From Thermoleophilia bacterium (lineage in GTDB: Bacteria > Actinomycetota > Thermoleophilia > Miltoncostaeales > Miltoncostaeaceae), in the NCBI GenBank assembly GCA_028285405.1, contig JANQPH010000039.1, positions 55,719 through 119,718 on the forward strand: a DNA stretch of 64,000 bases, read 5' to 3'. Position numbers and translations under genes: made by a program. Below the pieces are notes generated by a model, which saw only the letters and a list, made by a program, of their open reading frames with translations, did not search any database and was not told the origin of the DNA. The stretch's first letter is position 1, and each line of letters starts with the position of its first letter. This document shows positions 17,664-25,985 of the stretch, one piece after another.

Positions 17664-18757
17664 CAGCCCCACCCGCCGTGCGCTCCGCGCGTCCGGTGCA
17701 CGAGGAACAGGAAGAACGGCCCTCCCAAGGCCGCGGTGAGGACCCCGAGCGGCAGCTCCGCCGGAGCCGCGACCGTGCGTGCCGCGAGGTCGGCGAGGAG
17801 CAGGAGGGTGGCGCCGCCGACCGCGCTCAGCGGCACGACCAGGCGGTTCCCGGGTCCGACGAGCAGCCGGATGATGTGGGGCACGATGAGGCCGACGAAG
17901 CCGATGATCCCGGCGACCGCGACTCCCGCTCCGGCGGTCACCGCGCAGACCACGATCAACACCAGGCGCACCTGCTCGGTGCGGACGCCCAGGTGCCCGG
18001 CCTCGCGCTCGCCGAGCACCATCAGGTCGAGCGTGCGCCCGAACAGCGGGATGACCACGATGCCCAGGATCACGAACGGCAGACAGGCGCGAACGGTCTC
18101 CCAGCTGGCTCCGCCGAGGCTGCCGAGCGTCCAGAAGACGATGTCCTGGAGCTCCTCCGGGCTGGCGACGTAGGTCGCCATCCCGACGGCCGCCGTCGCC
18201 ACGGCGTTCACGGCGAGGCCCGTGAGGATCAGGGTGACGACCTCCGTCCGGCCGGCCCGGCGCGCGAACGCGTAGACCGCCAGGGTGGCGACGAGACCTG
18301 CCAGCGCTGCCGCAACCGGCACCGAGAGCAGCCCGAAGTAGGTGAAGCCGGTGACGATCGCGAACGTCGCGCCGACCGCCGCTCCGCCGGTGACGCCGAT
18401 GAGCGACGGGTCGGCGAGCGGGTTGCGGAAGATCGCCTGAAGCGCGGCGCCGGCGATGCCGAGCGAGGCGCCGACGAGCGCTGCCAGCACGGCTCGCGGG
18501 AGGCGGACGTCCCAGATGACGGCCTCGTCGATCTGGTCGTAGGTCCCTCCGACGCCGAGCCCGATGCGATCGGACAGGACGCCGACCACGTCCCAGACGG
18601 GAATCGCATACGCGCCGATCGCGATCGAGGCCAGGAACGAGGCCACCAGAAGCGCGACCAGCGTGACGGTCACGCTCGGACCGCGGATCCCCATGGCCGC
18701 GGCTCGAGCGATCGAGCGCTCGGCATTGCTCTCGCTCGGCCGAGCGCTCGATCCCAC
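17663..18757 (-). CDS. hmuU: FecCD-type ABC permease (heme/iron), 364 aa
   Basis: The protein has about ten membrane spans with FecCD/BtuC-family motifs: RLPRAVLAALVGASLGIAGA near residue 85 followed by NPLADPSLIGVTGGAAVGA, and GIIGFVGLIVPHIIRLLVG near 280. As the channel of a type II importer, a homodimer would pair with HmuV and dock the binding protein. It lies 3 bases downstream of the binding-protein gene and overlaps the ATPase start. The N-terminal 25 residues are polar and Ser-rich, so the true start could be one of the later Met codons. Confidence 0.88.
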   Translation of the reverse strand: MGSSARPSESNAERSIARAAAMGIRGPSVTVTLVALLVASFLASIAIGAYAIPVWDVVGVLSDRIGLGVGGTYDQIDEAVIWDVRLPRAVLAALVGASLGIAGAALQAIFRNPLADPSLIGVTGGAAVGATFAIVTGFTYFGLLSVPVAAALAGLVATLAVYAFARRAGRTEVVTLILTGLAVNAVATAAVGMATYVASPEELQDIVFWTLGSLGGASWETVRACLPFVILGIVVIPLFGRTLDLMVLGEREAGHLGVRTEQVRLVLIVVCAVTAGAGVAVAGIIGFVGLIVPHIIRLLVGPGNRLVVPLSAVGGATLLLLADLAARTVAAPAELPLGVLTAALGGPFFLFLVHRTRGAHGGWG

Positions 18758-18760
18758 GGG

Positions 18761-19741
18761 TCAGACCCGGTTGCCCCTGTAGAGGCCCAGCGTCAGCTTC
18801 CTGATCGCCGACGGCAGGCGCGGGCCCAGCCCGAGCACGAGCTGGTCGTCGTAGGCCAGGACGCGCCGGTCCCGACCCGCCGGTGTCTGGGCGATGCCCG
18901 GAATCCGAAGCAGGCCGGCCATGCCCCCGACCGACCGCAGGCCGGTGTCGGTCACCACCAGCACCTCCGGCTGGGCCGCGATCAGCGCCTCGGCCGTGAC
19001 CGGGACGCTCGATCGGTTCGTCACCGTGGCGCCCACGTCGACACCCCGCGCGTAGCGGATGACGGTGTTCGACCGAGACGCGCGGCCGCCGATCAGCTGG
19101 ACGCGCGGCCCACGCAGGTACAGGAATGCCACCCGTGGGCGGTCCTTGCCCTTGGCGAGCCTCGCGGCGTTGCGCGACTGCACGCGGAGCTGGCGCTCCA
19201 TCTTGCGCGCCAGGATCTCGCCGCGCTTGCGGACGCCGAGGACCCGGGCGACGTTCCTGATCTTGTTCGCCGGAGCCTTGATCGTGTCGTCCTCCGGCAG
19301 GACCACCAGCGGCACGCCCGACTTGTCGAGCTGCTCGAGCACGCGCTTCGGCCCGGCCAGCGTCGAGCCGATGATCACCGTGGGCTTCAGCGACAGGATG
19401 CCCTCGGCGCTCAGCCGTCGCTGGTAGCCGATGTTCTGCTTCTTGGCAGCGGCTCTCGGGAACGTGGTGCTCGTGTCGGCACCGACGACTCGGCTGCCGA
19501 GACCGAGCGCGTAGATGACCTCGGTGAGGTCTCCGTTCAGCGAGACGATCCGTCTGGCGCTCCTGATCTTCACCCGGTCGCCGTCGAGGCCTTGGCCGGT
19601 GGTCGGCATCACCGGAGCACGCTCCGGCTTCGCCGACGCCTGACCCGCGAAGACGCCCGCGACCAATAGGGCACCTGCAAGGAGCAGGCCCAAGAGCGCG
19701 GCGTGGACCGGGACGCCGCGTCGAGTGGTACTGCCGGTCAT
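18761..19741 (-). CDS. hmuT: heme/iron ABC substrate-binding protein, 326 aa
   Basis: ATG 19741 has CAGGAGGAAGA upstream and gives a clear signal peptide (hydrophobic residues 13-33, ending AGQASA). The mature part has two alpha/beta lobes of the periplasmic binding-protein (TroA/FepB/HmuT) type: RIVSLNGDLTEVIYALGLGSRVVGAD starts lobe one, a long helical linker follows, and lobe two begins around PRVAFLYLRGP. HmuT proteins bind heme and hand it to HmuUV. No lipobox cysteine is seen, so it may be anchored by an uncleaved signal or be free. It is first gene of the operon, with an inverted repeat upstream. Confidence 0.85.
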   Translation of the reverse strand: MTGSTTRRGVPVHAALLGLLLAGALLVAGVFAGQASAKPERAPVMPTTGQGLDGDRVKIRSARRIVSLNGDLTEVIYALGLGSRVVGADTSTTFPRAAAKKQNIGYQRRLSAEGILSLKPTVIIGSTLAGPKRVLEQLDKSGVPLVVLPEDDTIKAPANKIRNVARVLGVRKRGEILARKMERQLRVQSRNAARLAKGKDRPRVAFLYLRGPRVQLIGGRASRSNTVIRYARGVDVGATVTNRSSVPVTAEALIAAQPEVLVVTDTGLRSVGGMAGLLRIPGIAQTPAGRDRRVLAYDDQLVLGLGPRLPSAIRKLTLGLYRGNRV

Positions 19742-20166
19742 TCTTCCTCCTGCGTCGTGACGAGTCGGTCGCCATGCCCATCTCGAGGTGTGTTCGGGCA
19801 GCAGCAGCTGAGGGTCCCTCCGGGACCTGGTGGCCGACTCGACTTCGTGGAATGGTCGAACTGCCTCCGCGTCCGGGCCGGGAGGGAAGGGCGCGGCACC
19901 GAGACCGAGCGGCACGATCAGGAGCAGCTCGCGTCGCGGCCCGTCCGCCCTCCCCTCTCCACGGGAGGCGAACGTGTGGCTACCCACACGTTCGAGATTA
20001 GGCAGGCCGAAATCTATTCAGCAATCGCCGTTGCCGCAAGTCACCCGAACGTCACGACCGAGGCGCGGTGGGGCAGCGGCAAGCGCGCCGCTGCGGTGGC
20101 AGGCTCCGTGCCATGAGTCTCACCGTTGCGACGTAGCCTTGAGCCGACACCGACCGAAAGGGCGAC
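19742..20166. other. intergenic region upstream of hmuT and bcp
   Basis: These 425 bases separate the divergent hmuTUV operon and bcp. The open frames here lack protein-like composition. They contain a 6-bp hairpin (GGTCCC/GGGACC, 19813-19827), the 26-base perfect inverted repeat at 19969-19994, and a TTAGG-started stretch at 19998-20016 with weak resemblance to a DtxR/IdeR box (10 of 19 positions by eye). A TAGCCT box at about 20136 may serve bcp. Confidence 0.45.
19969..19994. promoter_or_regulatory. perfect 11-bp inverted repeat, candidate operator for the heme operon
   Basis: CGAACGTGTGG and CCACACGTTCG are exact reverse complements separated by CTAC. Its size and symmetry fit a dimeric repressor site. 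It lies about 230 bases before hmuT and 170 before bcp, so it could control either or both. Confidence 0.45.
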
Positions 20167-20625
20167 ATGGCACCGACCGAAGGTGATCCGGCACCGGACT
20201 TCACGCTCGAGACCGACGACGGGACGCAGCTCACGCTGTCCGATCTGCGCGGCGCCCCGGTCGTCCTCTACTTCTATCCCAAGGACGACACCTCGGGATG
20301 TACGACCGAGGCCTGCGAGTTCAGGGACGCGATTCCGGACTTCTCATCGGTCGGTGCGCGGGTCCTCGGAGTCTCGCCGGACTCGGTCGCTTCGCACGGC
20401 AAGTTCCGCGACAAGCACGGGCTCAACTTCTCGCTGCTGTCCGACCCCGAGCACGAGGTGGCCGAGGCCTATGGGGTGTGGGTCGAGAAGAAGATGTACG
20501 GGCGCACCTACATGGGCGTCGAGCGGAGCACCTTCGTCATCGACGCCGACGGCAACATCATCCACGCGTTGCGGAAGGTGAAGCCCAAGGGGCACGCCGC
20601 CACCGTCGCCGGGCTGGTCGGCTAG
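20167..20625 (+). CDS. bcp: thioredoxin-dependent peroxiredoxin, Bcp/PrxQ type, 152 aa
   Basis: The peroxidatic cysteine Cys45 lies in KDDTSGCTTEACEFRD, with the resolving Cys50 five residues later, the atypical 2-Cys arrangement of Bcp/PrxQ. The enzyme reduces H2O2 and organic peroxides with thioredoxin in the cytoplasm. PDFTLETDDG and YFYPKDDTSG match the family core, and the length is normal. The start has AAAGGGCGAC upstream. Its divergence from the heme/iron operon is suggestive, since iron uptake and peroxide defence are often co-regulated, but no shared regulator is shown. Confidence 0.93.
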   Translation: MAPTEGDPAPDFTLETDDGTQLTLSDLRGAPVVLYFYPKDDTSGCTTEACEFRDAIPDFSSVGARVLGVSPDSVASHGKFRDKHGLNFSLLSDPEHEVAEAYGVWVEKKMYGRTYMGVERSTFVIDADGNIIHALRKVKPKGHAATVAGLVG

Positions 20626-20674
20626 CTCGTCCGCCCGCGTCCGTGGGCCGTCTCGCTCGGCCTCGGCTCGTCCA

Positions 20675-21433
20675 CTACACCTCTGCCCGTCGTACCCGGG
20701 CAGCCGCCGCGGCCAGCGGGATCAGCGCCCACGCCAGCGCGACGACGATGGCGATCCACACCGGCCCCTCGGCGCTGTCGGTCCCTCTCAGCACCGACAG
20801 CGCGTTGCTCAGCGCGATCGCTCCGAGCGACTCGTTGATGAGCCCGAGCAGGGCCACGAGCTGGTCGCCGAGGAGCGCCACGACGAGGGAGATGGCGATC
20901 GCCCCTCCGCTGCCGCCGAGAAGCGAGCCGATCGCCACGCTGAGCGCCGTCCAGAACACCGCGGCCAGCAGCAGCCACCAGACGTCCTGGCCGACGTCGC
21001 CCCAGGACAGGTCCGGCCCGCCGTTGGTCGGGAGGGCCAGCGCGAGCACGATCGCGAGGACGATCGCGGGGATCGCCGTCACGAACACCACGGTGGCCGC
21101 CGCGGGCGCGCGGACCGAGAACAGCGACAGCCGGGGCACCCCGGTCATCGCCCAGTAGCGAAAGAGCCCCTTCTCCTGGTCGTATGCGCCGGCTCGGGCC
21201 CCGATCACCGCGGCGATCACGACCACGGTGAAGTAGAGGGCCGCCACGGCGGCGCCGAACCCGTCGCCGCCCCCGATCGCGACGGCGTCACCTGAGTCGG
21301 CGGTTGCGTCGGCGATCGCCAGGATGCCGTAGCTCGCCGCCACCATCGCGAGCGCGATCACCGCCGAGGTGATCCAGACGATTCGGCGCCCGACCACCTT
21401 CTCGACCTCGACGCGGAACAGCGTGGGGATCAC
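20675..21433 (-). CDS. ABC-2 type permease, 252 aa
   Basis: Six hydrophobic segments follow an N-terminal cytoplasmic start (FRVEVEKVVGRRIVW) typical of ABC-2 exporter permeases. The large loop after span one carries GGGDGFGAAVAAL. The gene overlaps its ATPase partner by 4 bases (ATGA), so the two are translated together and should form an exporter of two permeases and two ATPases. The substrate (drug, lipid or ion) is not determined by the sequence. Confidence 0.82.
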   Translation of the reverse strand: MIPTLFRVEVEKVVGRRIVWITSAVIALAMVAASYGILAIADATADSGDAVAIGGGDGFGAAVAALYFTVVVIAAVIGARAGAYDQEKGLFRYWAMTGVPRLSLFSVRAPAAATVVFVTAIPAIVLAIVLALALPTNGGPDLSWGDVGQDVWWLLLAAVFWTALSVAIGSLLGGSGGAIAISLVVALLGDQLVALLGLINESLGAIALSNALSVLRGTDSAEGPVWIAIVVALAWALIPLAAAAARVRRAEV

Positions 21434-22422
21434 GGGCCGGCCGCCGGTGTCGCGGAGGAGCCATCGTCCGGTTCCCGCATCAGCTCGAGGAACCGCGCCT
21501 CGAGGCTCACGTTCAGCTGTCCGATCTCGTAGACGGCGATACCGGCGTCGACCAGCGCCCGTGCTGCCAGGGCGACGTCGTCGTCGCTCGCCGCCCCCGG
21601 TACGACCAGCGCGCCGTCCTCGACGCTCGCGGGGCGTCCGAGTCGCTGCTCGATGAGCGCCGCCGCCCGGGCCGGGTCGTCGACGCGTGCGCGGATCCCG
21701 CCCTGGCCCTCGACGACCTCGGCGACCGGGCCCTCGACGATCACCCGGCCCTCGCGCACGATGGCGACGTCGTCGCAGATCTTCTGGATCTCGTCCAGCA
21801 GGTGGGAGGAGATGAAGACCGTCCGGCCCTCCTGCACGAACCCGCGGATCATCTGGCGGAACTCCGCGATCCCCTCCGGGTCGAGGCCGTTGCTGGGCTC
21901 GTCCAGCACGAGCAGATCAGGGTCCGGCAGGAGGGCGCGCGCGACGCCGAGCCGCTGACGCATCCCCATCGAGTACCCCTTCACCGGGTCCTCGCCGCGC
22001 CGGCCCAGTCCGACCCGCTCGAGGACGGAGTCGACTCGGTCGAGCGCGCCGTCGCCCTCGACCCGCGCCCACAGCTCGAGGTTCCGTCGACCGCTCAGGT
22101 ACGTGTAGAAGATCGGCTCCTCGACGATCCCGCCCACCCCTGACAGCGCGTCGTGGGCCGAGTCGGCCAGGGGGCGACCGCGCACCAGGATCTCGCCGGC
22201 GGTCGGCCGAGCGAGGCCCAGGATCATGCGGATCAGCGTCGTCTTGCCGGCGCCGTTCGGCCCGAGGAAGCCGTAACACGTGCCCGCGGGCACCCTCAGC
22301 GAGACGTCGTCGATGGCTCGTCGCGAGCCGAACGCCTTCACGACGTTCCGGAGCTCGATCATCGGCTGCTCCGGCCCGGAGGGGGACGAGCCGGCGTGGG
22401 GGTCGCTCACGGCGTGCACCAT
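21430..22422 (-). CDS. ABC exporter ATP-binding protein, 330 aa
   Basis: This is a full ABC ATPase: Walker A GPNGAGKTT (about residues 54-62), the DrrA/NatA-type KGYSMGMRQRLGVARALL signature region, and Walker B LLVLDEPSNGLDPEG. The C-terminal 100 residues form the extra domain seen in DrrA/CcmA-type exporters (RARVDDPARAAALIEQRLG). The first 20 residues are polar; MIELRNVVKAF is where homology normally begins, so a later Met at residue 21 is an alternative start. It partners the ABC-2 permease downstream. Confidence 0.87.
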   Translation of the reverse strand: MVHAVSDPHAGSSPSGPEQPMIELRNVVKAFGSRRAIDDVSLRVPAGTCYGFLGPNGAGKTTLIRMILGLARPTAGEILVRGRPLADSAHDALSGVGGIVEEPIFYTYLSGRRNLELWARVEGDGALDRVDSVLERVGLGRRGEDPVKGYSMGMRQRLGVARALLPDPDLLVLDEPSNGLDPEGIAEFRQMIRGFVQEGRTVFISSHLLDEIQKICDDVAIVREGRVIVEGPVAEVVEGQGGIRARVDDPARAAALIEQRLGRPASVEDGALVVPGAASDDDVALAARALVDAGIAVYEIGQLNVSLEARFLELMREPDDGSSATPAAGP

Positions 22423-22476
22423 CGCAGGGCATCGGCGCGCCGACCGCGGTGCGACACTGTTCTTGGCCGAACGTGA

Positions 22477-22500
22477 ACGGGGCGCCCGGCGGCGCCCCGT
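22477..22500. terminator. strong hairpin terminator after the MFS gene
   Basis: ACGGGGCGCC and GGCGCCCCGT form a perfect 10-bp stem with a CGGC loop, 14 bases beyond the stop codon of the minus-strand MFS gene. No T-run follows. Confidence 0.65.
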
Positions 22501-22513
22501 CGCGACGAGCGAC

Positions 22514-23989
22514 CTACGGGGCCGAGGGCGTCTCCTCGGCGCCGACCGCCTCCGCGGGATCGGCGGTGTCGGCGGTGGCGTCCACGTCGCGCTTCAGCGC
22601 CAGCGCCATCACGAGCCCGGCGATGGCGATGAACGCGCCGATGAGGAACGCGCGCTGGAAGCCTTCGGCGAGCGCGTCCACCTGCAGTGTTCCGTCGGCG
22701 ATCGCGTCCTCGGTCACGCCGACCGCGATGGTCGCCAGCACCGCGGTTCCCACCGCTCCGCCCACCTCCTGCGAGGTGTTGACCAGCCCGGACGCGAGGC
22801 CGCTGTCCTTCTCGGTGAAGCCCGTGAAGGCCGCGACCTGCATGGAGGGAAAGCACATCCCGATTCCAAGACCCGACAGCACGAACCACGGCAGCAGGCC
22901 GCTCACGAAGCTGCTGTCGGCGTCGGCCTGAGACAGACCGAACAGCGAGATCGTGAGGATGACGAGGCCCGCGACCAGGATCGGACGGACCCCGATCCGC
23001 TCGACGAACACCGCGCCGACGAGCGCCGCCGCGACGAAGGCGGGGATCGACACGGTCAGCCACGCCAGGCCGGCCTCGAGGGCGCTGTAGCCGAGCACCT
23101 GCTGCATGAACAGCGTGCCGATGAAGATCAGCGAGAAGAAGCTCGCCAAGAGCAGGAACGCGACCACGTTCGCCACTCCGACGGTGCGGTTGGTGAGCCG
23201 CCCCAGCGGCACGAGCGGCTGCTTGACCCGGCTCTCGATCACCACGAAGGCCAGGAGCAGGACCGCCGAGCCGATCAGGACCCCGATCGTCCGAGGGTCG
23301 CTCCAGCCCCACGTCTCGCTGCGGTTGACCCCGAACACCAGGGCGAGCAGCCCGCCGGTCACCGTGACCGCCCCGAGGACGTCGAAGGTCTGCTGGCGCT
23401 CGCCGTAGGTCTCGAGCAGCAGCCAGAAGGCGGCGATCGTGAGGACGATCGCAACCGGCACGTTGATGAAGAAGATCCACTCCCAGCCGGGTCCGTCGGT
23501 GAGCAGGCCGCTCAGCACGACACCGGCCGTCGCGCCGGACGCCGAGATCGCGCCCCAGATCCCCAGTGCCTTGGTGCGCTCGGGGCCCTCCTCGTAGCTC
23601 GCCGTCAGGATCGCCAGCGCGGCCGACGCGGTCAGCGCCGCGCCGAAGCCCTGCGCGCCGCGGGCGATGACGAGCATCGTGAGGCTCGTCGAGAACCCCG
23701 CCACCAGCGACGAGCCGCCGAAGATCAGCATCCCGGCGACGAAGACCTTCCTGCGCCCGAGCAGGTCGGCCGCTCGTCCGCCCAGCAGGAGGAAGCCCCC
23801 GAGAAAGAGGCCATACGCGATGACCGCCCACTGGAGGTCGTTCTGGTCGACGTTCAGGTCGACCTGGATCGTCGGCAGCGCCACGTTCACGATCGCCACG
23901 TCGAGGACGACCATGAACTGGGCGGCGCAGACGAGGGCCAGGATCAGGCCGCGCCGCGTCGGCGCGGACTCGGCGGCTCGAGTGCTCAT
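22514..23989 (-). CDS. DHA2-family MFS multidrug exporter, 491 aa
   Basis: Fourteen predicted spans and the motifs NVALPTIQVDLN (span 1), LGGRAADLLGRRKVFVAG (loop 2-3) and GWEWIFFINVPVAIV place it in the EmrB/QacA family of proton-driven drug exporters. Length is normal. A TetR gene lies upstream on the same strand. The site GACCGGTCGGTC sits between them, about 60 bases before this start and matching another before tetR, so TetR repression of this exporter is likely. The hydrophilic C-terminus is Glu/Ala-rich. Confidence 0.9.
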   Translation of the reverse strand: MSTRAAESAPTRRGLILALVCAAQFMVVLDVAIVNVALPTIQVDLNVDQNDLQWAVIAYGLFLGGFLLLGGRAADLLGRRKVFVAGMLIFGGSSLVAGFSTSLTMLVIARGAQGFGAALTASAALAILTASYEEGPERTKALGIWGAISASGATAGVVLSGLLTDGPGWEWIFFINVPVAIVLTIAAFWLLLETYGERQQTFDVLGAVTVTGGLLALVFGVNRSETWGWSDPRTIGVLIGSAVLLLAFVVIESRVKQPLVPLGRLTNRTVGVANVVAFLLLASFFSLIFIGTLFMQQVLGYSALEAGLAWLTVSIPAFVAAALVGAVFVERIGVRPILVAGLVILTISLFGLSQADADSSFVSGLLPWFVLSGLGIGMCFPSMQVAAFTGFTEKDSGLASGLVNTSQEVGGAVGTAVLATIAVGVTEDAIADGTLQVDALAEGFQRAFLIGAFIAIAGLVMALALKRDVDATADTADPAEAVGAEETPSAP

Positions 23990-24049
23990 GGGTGTTCCTC
24001 TCGTGGTGGTGTCGTCGGCCTCGCGGTGCGGATCTCTCGGGAGGTAGTA

Positions 24050-24061
24050 GACCGGTCGGTC
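24050..24061. promoter_or_regulatory. TetR operator before the MFS exporter
   Basis: GACCGGTCGGTC is the exact reverse complement of the site upstream of tetR (24745-24756) and has the GACCGGTC core common in TetR-family operators. It lies in the 117-base gap before the MFS gene. Confidence 0.65.
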
Positions 24062-24106
24062 GAGCCGTCTCCCGGATGCTGTTGGGTCGGGCTGCTCAAC
24101 CGACGA

Positions 24107-24730
24107 TCAGGCCGGGGTGATCTCGACAGCCGTCGGCGGCGAGGCGAGGCGGCGACAGAGGGGAAGGAGCTCTTGCGCCAGCCCGGGCTCGTTGGCCGTC
24201 TTTGCCAGCGCGAGGACGCCCTCGATGTAGGCGTTCATCGCCCCGGCGACCTCGGCCGTGTCGGTCTCCGGGGCCAGCTCGCCAGCGGCGACCGCGTCGT
24301 CGAGCAGGCCCTTCAGCACCGCCTGCTGGTCCGCGAACAGCCGTGCCAGCCGGTCGCGGATCTGAGGGTCGATGGTGCTCAGCTCGACCGCCAGATTCCC
24401 GAACGGGCAGCCGGGGACGACGCCGAGCTCCTCGGTCATCCGCCGGATCTCGAGCCCGATGCGCACCACCAGCTGGTCGAGCTGCTCGAGGGGCGTGCCG
24501 CCGTCGGCCCGCGTCGGGAGGACGACCGTCTCGTAGGCCTCCCGCCAGTGGTCGTCGATCACCGCGATGGCGAGGTCGTGCTTGCCGGGGAAGTAGTGGT
24601 AGAAGCTGCCCTTGCGGACATCCGCGGCCTCGCAGATCTCGTTCACGCCGACATCGCCGTAGCTGCGCATGTGCCACAGCCGGCGCGCGGCCTCGACGAG
24701 CCGTTGCTCCGTGTCGCTCGGTGGTGCCAT
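24107..24730 (-). CDS. TetR-family transcriptional repressor, 207 aa
   Basis: The N-terminal helix-turn-helix (about residues 8-55) contains VGVNEICEAADVRKGSFYHYFPGKHDL, the TetR recognition region. The rest is a helical ligand-binding and dimer domain. In that domain, GVVPGCPFGNLAVELS resembles the NemR/AcuR-type group with a conserved cysteine. ATG 24730 is used because GAGAGGG precedes it. Both this gene and the downstream MFS gene have the same 12-base site in front, so autorepression and control of the exporter are inferred. Confidence 0.9.
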   Translation of the reverse strand: MAPPSDTEQRLVEAARRLWHMRSYGDVGVNEICEAADVRKGSFYHYFPGKHDLAIAVIDDHWREAYETVVLPTRADGGTPLEQLDQLVVRIGLEIRRMTEELGVVPGCPFGNLAVELSTIDPQIRDRLARLFADQQAVLKGLLDDAVAAGELAPETDTAEVAGAMNAYIEGVLALAKTANEPGLAQELLPLCRRLASPPTAVEITPA

Positions 24731-24744
24731 CGCCCTCTCAGCTG

Positions 24745-24756
24745 ACCGACCGGTCA
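24745..24756. promoter_or_regulatory. TetR operator before tetR
   Basis: GACCGACCGGTC is 15 bases upstream of the tetR start, inside a larger near-palindrome (TGACCG...CGGTCA). It matches, in inverse orientation, the operator at 24050-24061. Confidence 0.65.
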
Positions 24757-24809
24757 ACTATCGCTCGGCGAGGTCGCTCCTGTCAACCCTTCGTCGGGCG
24801 GGCCCGCGG

Positions 24810-25871
24810 CTATGGGAGCATGCGGCGGATCGTGGCCAGCGCCGGGCCGGTGCCGTCGTGGCCGTCCGTGGGGATGCGGGCGCGAAACTCGTCGATCCGC
24901 TGCAGGAAGTCGTCGATCCGCTCCGGCGTCAGACCGTCGTGCGAGGAGCACTCGCCGGCGCCGCTCGTCTGGATGAAGTGCGCGTTCACGTGCTGCTCGA
25001 AGTTCATCGGCTCGGGGATGCCGAAGACGGGCTTGCCGAGGTGGAGCGCCTCGCCGACCACCTGGTTCCCGGCGCTCGCGATCAGCGCCTCGGAGGTGGC
25101 GAGGTCGTCGATGAACCCCTGCTCGCTCACCGGCCGGAAGCTGACCTTCCCGCGGCTGGGGAGCTCCCCCGCCCCGTAGACGCGCACGTCGCGTCCCAGT
25201 CGCTCGAGGGCATCGAGGACGTTCGGGTTGACCGTCCTGCGGAAGTAGGCGACCAGGTGCTGGCCTCGCTCGCCCTTGCGCGAGGCGATCTGGGGTCGCA
25301 GCAGCACGCCGACCTGCTGGGCGGCCCGCCAAGCCGTGCGCAGCGGCGGCTTGTAGAAGCTCGAGACGACGATCGCGGACTGGCCGGGGCTCCAGCGGCG
25401 AACCGCCACGCCGCCGGCATTCGTGCAGAGGCGCAGGAATGGTGGGAGCTCGCGGAAGTCGCTGACCACCAGCACGTGCTGGTGGTCGAGGCTGATGAAG
25501 GGAACTCCGACGTCGCGAGCGGCTCGCGGGAGGATGGGCTCGAAGTCGACGATCGCCAGGTCCGGGCCGAGCTTTCGGAGGAAGTCGCCCACCTGGCGCC
25601 GCAGCTTCGGCATGTGGGCGAAGTACTTCCCGCCGCCGCCGATCGTTCGCAGGGGGTCGATCGCCGCCGAGCGCCCGTAACCGAAGCGCAGCGCCGGGAG
25701 GCGACGGATGTGGACGTCGGTGCCCGCGTAGGCCGGCGCGAGCAGCTCGTACGCGTCGCCCGGCGCCAGCAGGTGGATCTCGTGCTCGTGCCGCAGGCTC
25801 TCGACGATGGTTTTCACGCGCGTGGCGTGGCCGCGTCCTTCGCCGGCCATGCTGTAGACGATCTTCCCCAT
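24810..25871 (-). CDS. MGT/GT28-like glycosyltransferase, 353 aa
   Basis: The start at ATG 25871 yields [18 protein letters not shown], the glycine-rich N-terminal motif of a family of GT-B glycosyltransferases related to MurG/MGT. The C-terminal donor-binding region has [34 protein letters not shown], then EQHVNAHF, which matches the nucleotide-sugar site of that fold. The enzyme should transfer a sugar to a lipid or small molecule at the inner membrane face. Substrates are not predictable. It is alone on its strand between tetR and a MalT-like regulator gene, with no other sugar genes nearby. Confidence 0.82.
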   Translation of the reverse strand: MGKIVYSMAGEGRGHATRVKTIVESLRHEHEIHLLAPGDAYELLAPAYAGTDVHIRRLPALRFGYGRSAAIDPLRTIGGGGKYFAHMPKLRRQVGDFLRKLGPDLAIVDFEPILPRAARDVGVPFISLDHQHVLVVSDFRELPPFLRLCTNAGGVAVRRWSPGQSAIVVSSFYKPPLRTAWRAAQQVGVLLRPQIASRKGERGQHLVAYFRRTVNPNVLDALERLGRDVRVYGAGELPSRGKVSFRPVSEQGFIDDLATSEALIASAGNQVVGEALHLGKPVFGIPEPMNFEQHVNAHFIQTSGAGECSSHDGLTPERIDDFLQRIDEFRARIPTDGHDGTGPALATIRRMLP

Positions 25872-25985
25872 GCTCAGCCCCTCGCCCTCTGCCCGGTGTT
25901 CACCGCGGTCAACAGACGATCGCAGCTTGGCGACCCCTCGCGGACGTTGCGTTGCAGGGCCGTGTCCCAACGGTGGCTTCGTGCT

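Noticed and set aside
16893..19781. 962-codon minus-strand frame extending hmuV
   Set aside because: Upstream of 17663 it is the shadow of hmuU and hmuT in another frame. The true hmuV start overlaps the hmuU stop.
19742..20110. Possible cobalamin riboswitch before the heme-type ABC operon
   Set aside because: I looked for the B12-box and the conserved GCCACTG-type segment on the minus strand and found neither. The short hairpin at 19813-19827 is not enough.
22280..24745. 821-codon plus-strand frame across the MFS and tetR genes
   Set aside because: It lies opposite two clear minus-strand genes and is Arg/Glu/His-rich without any recognisable domain.
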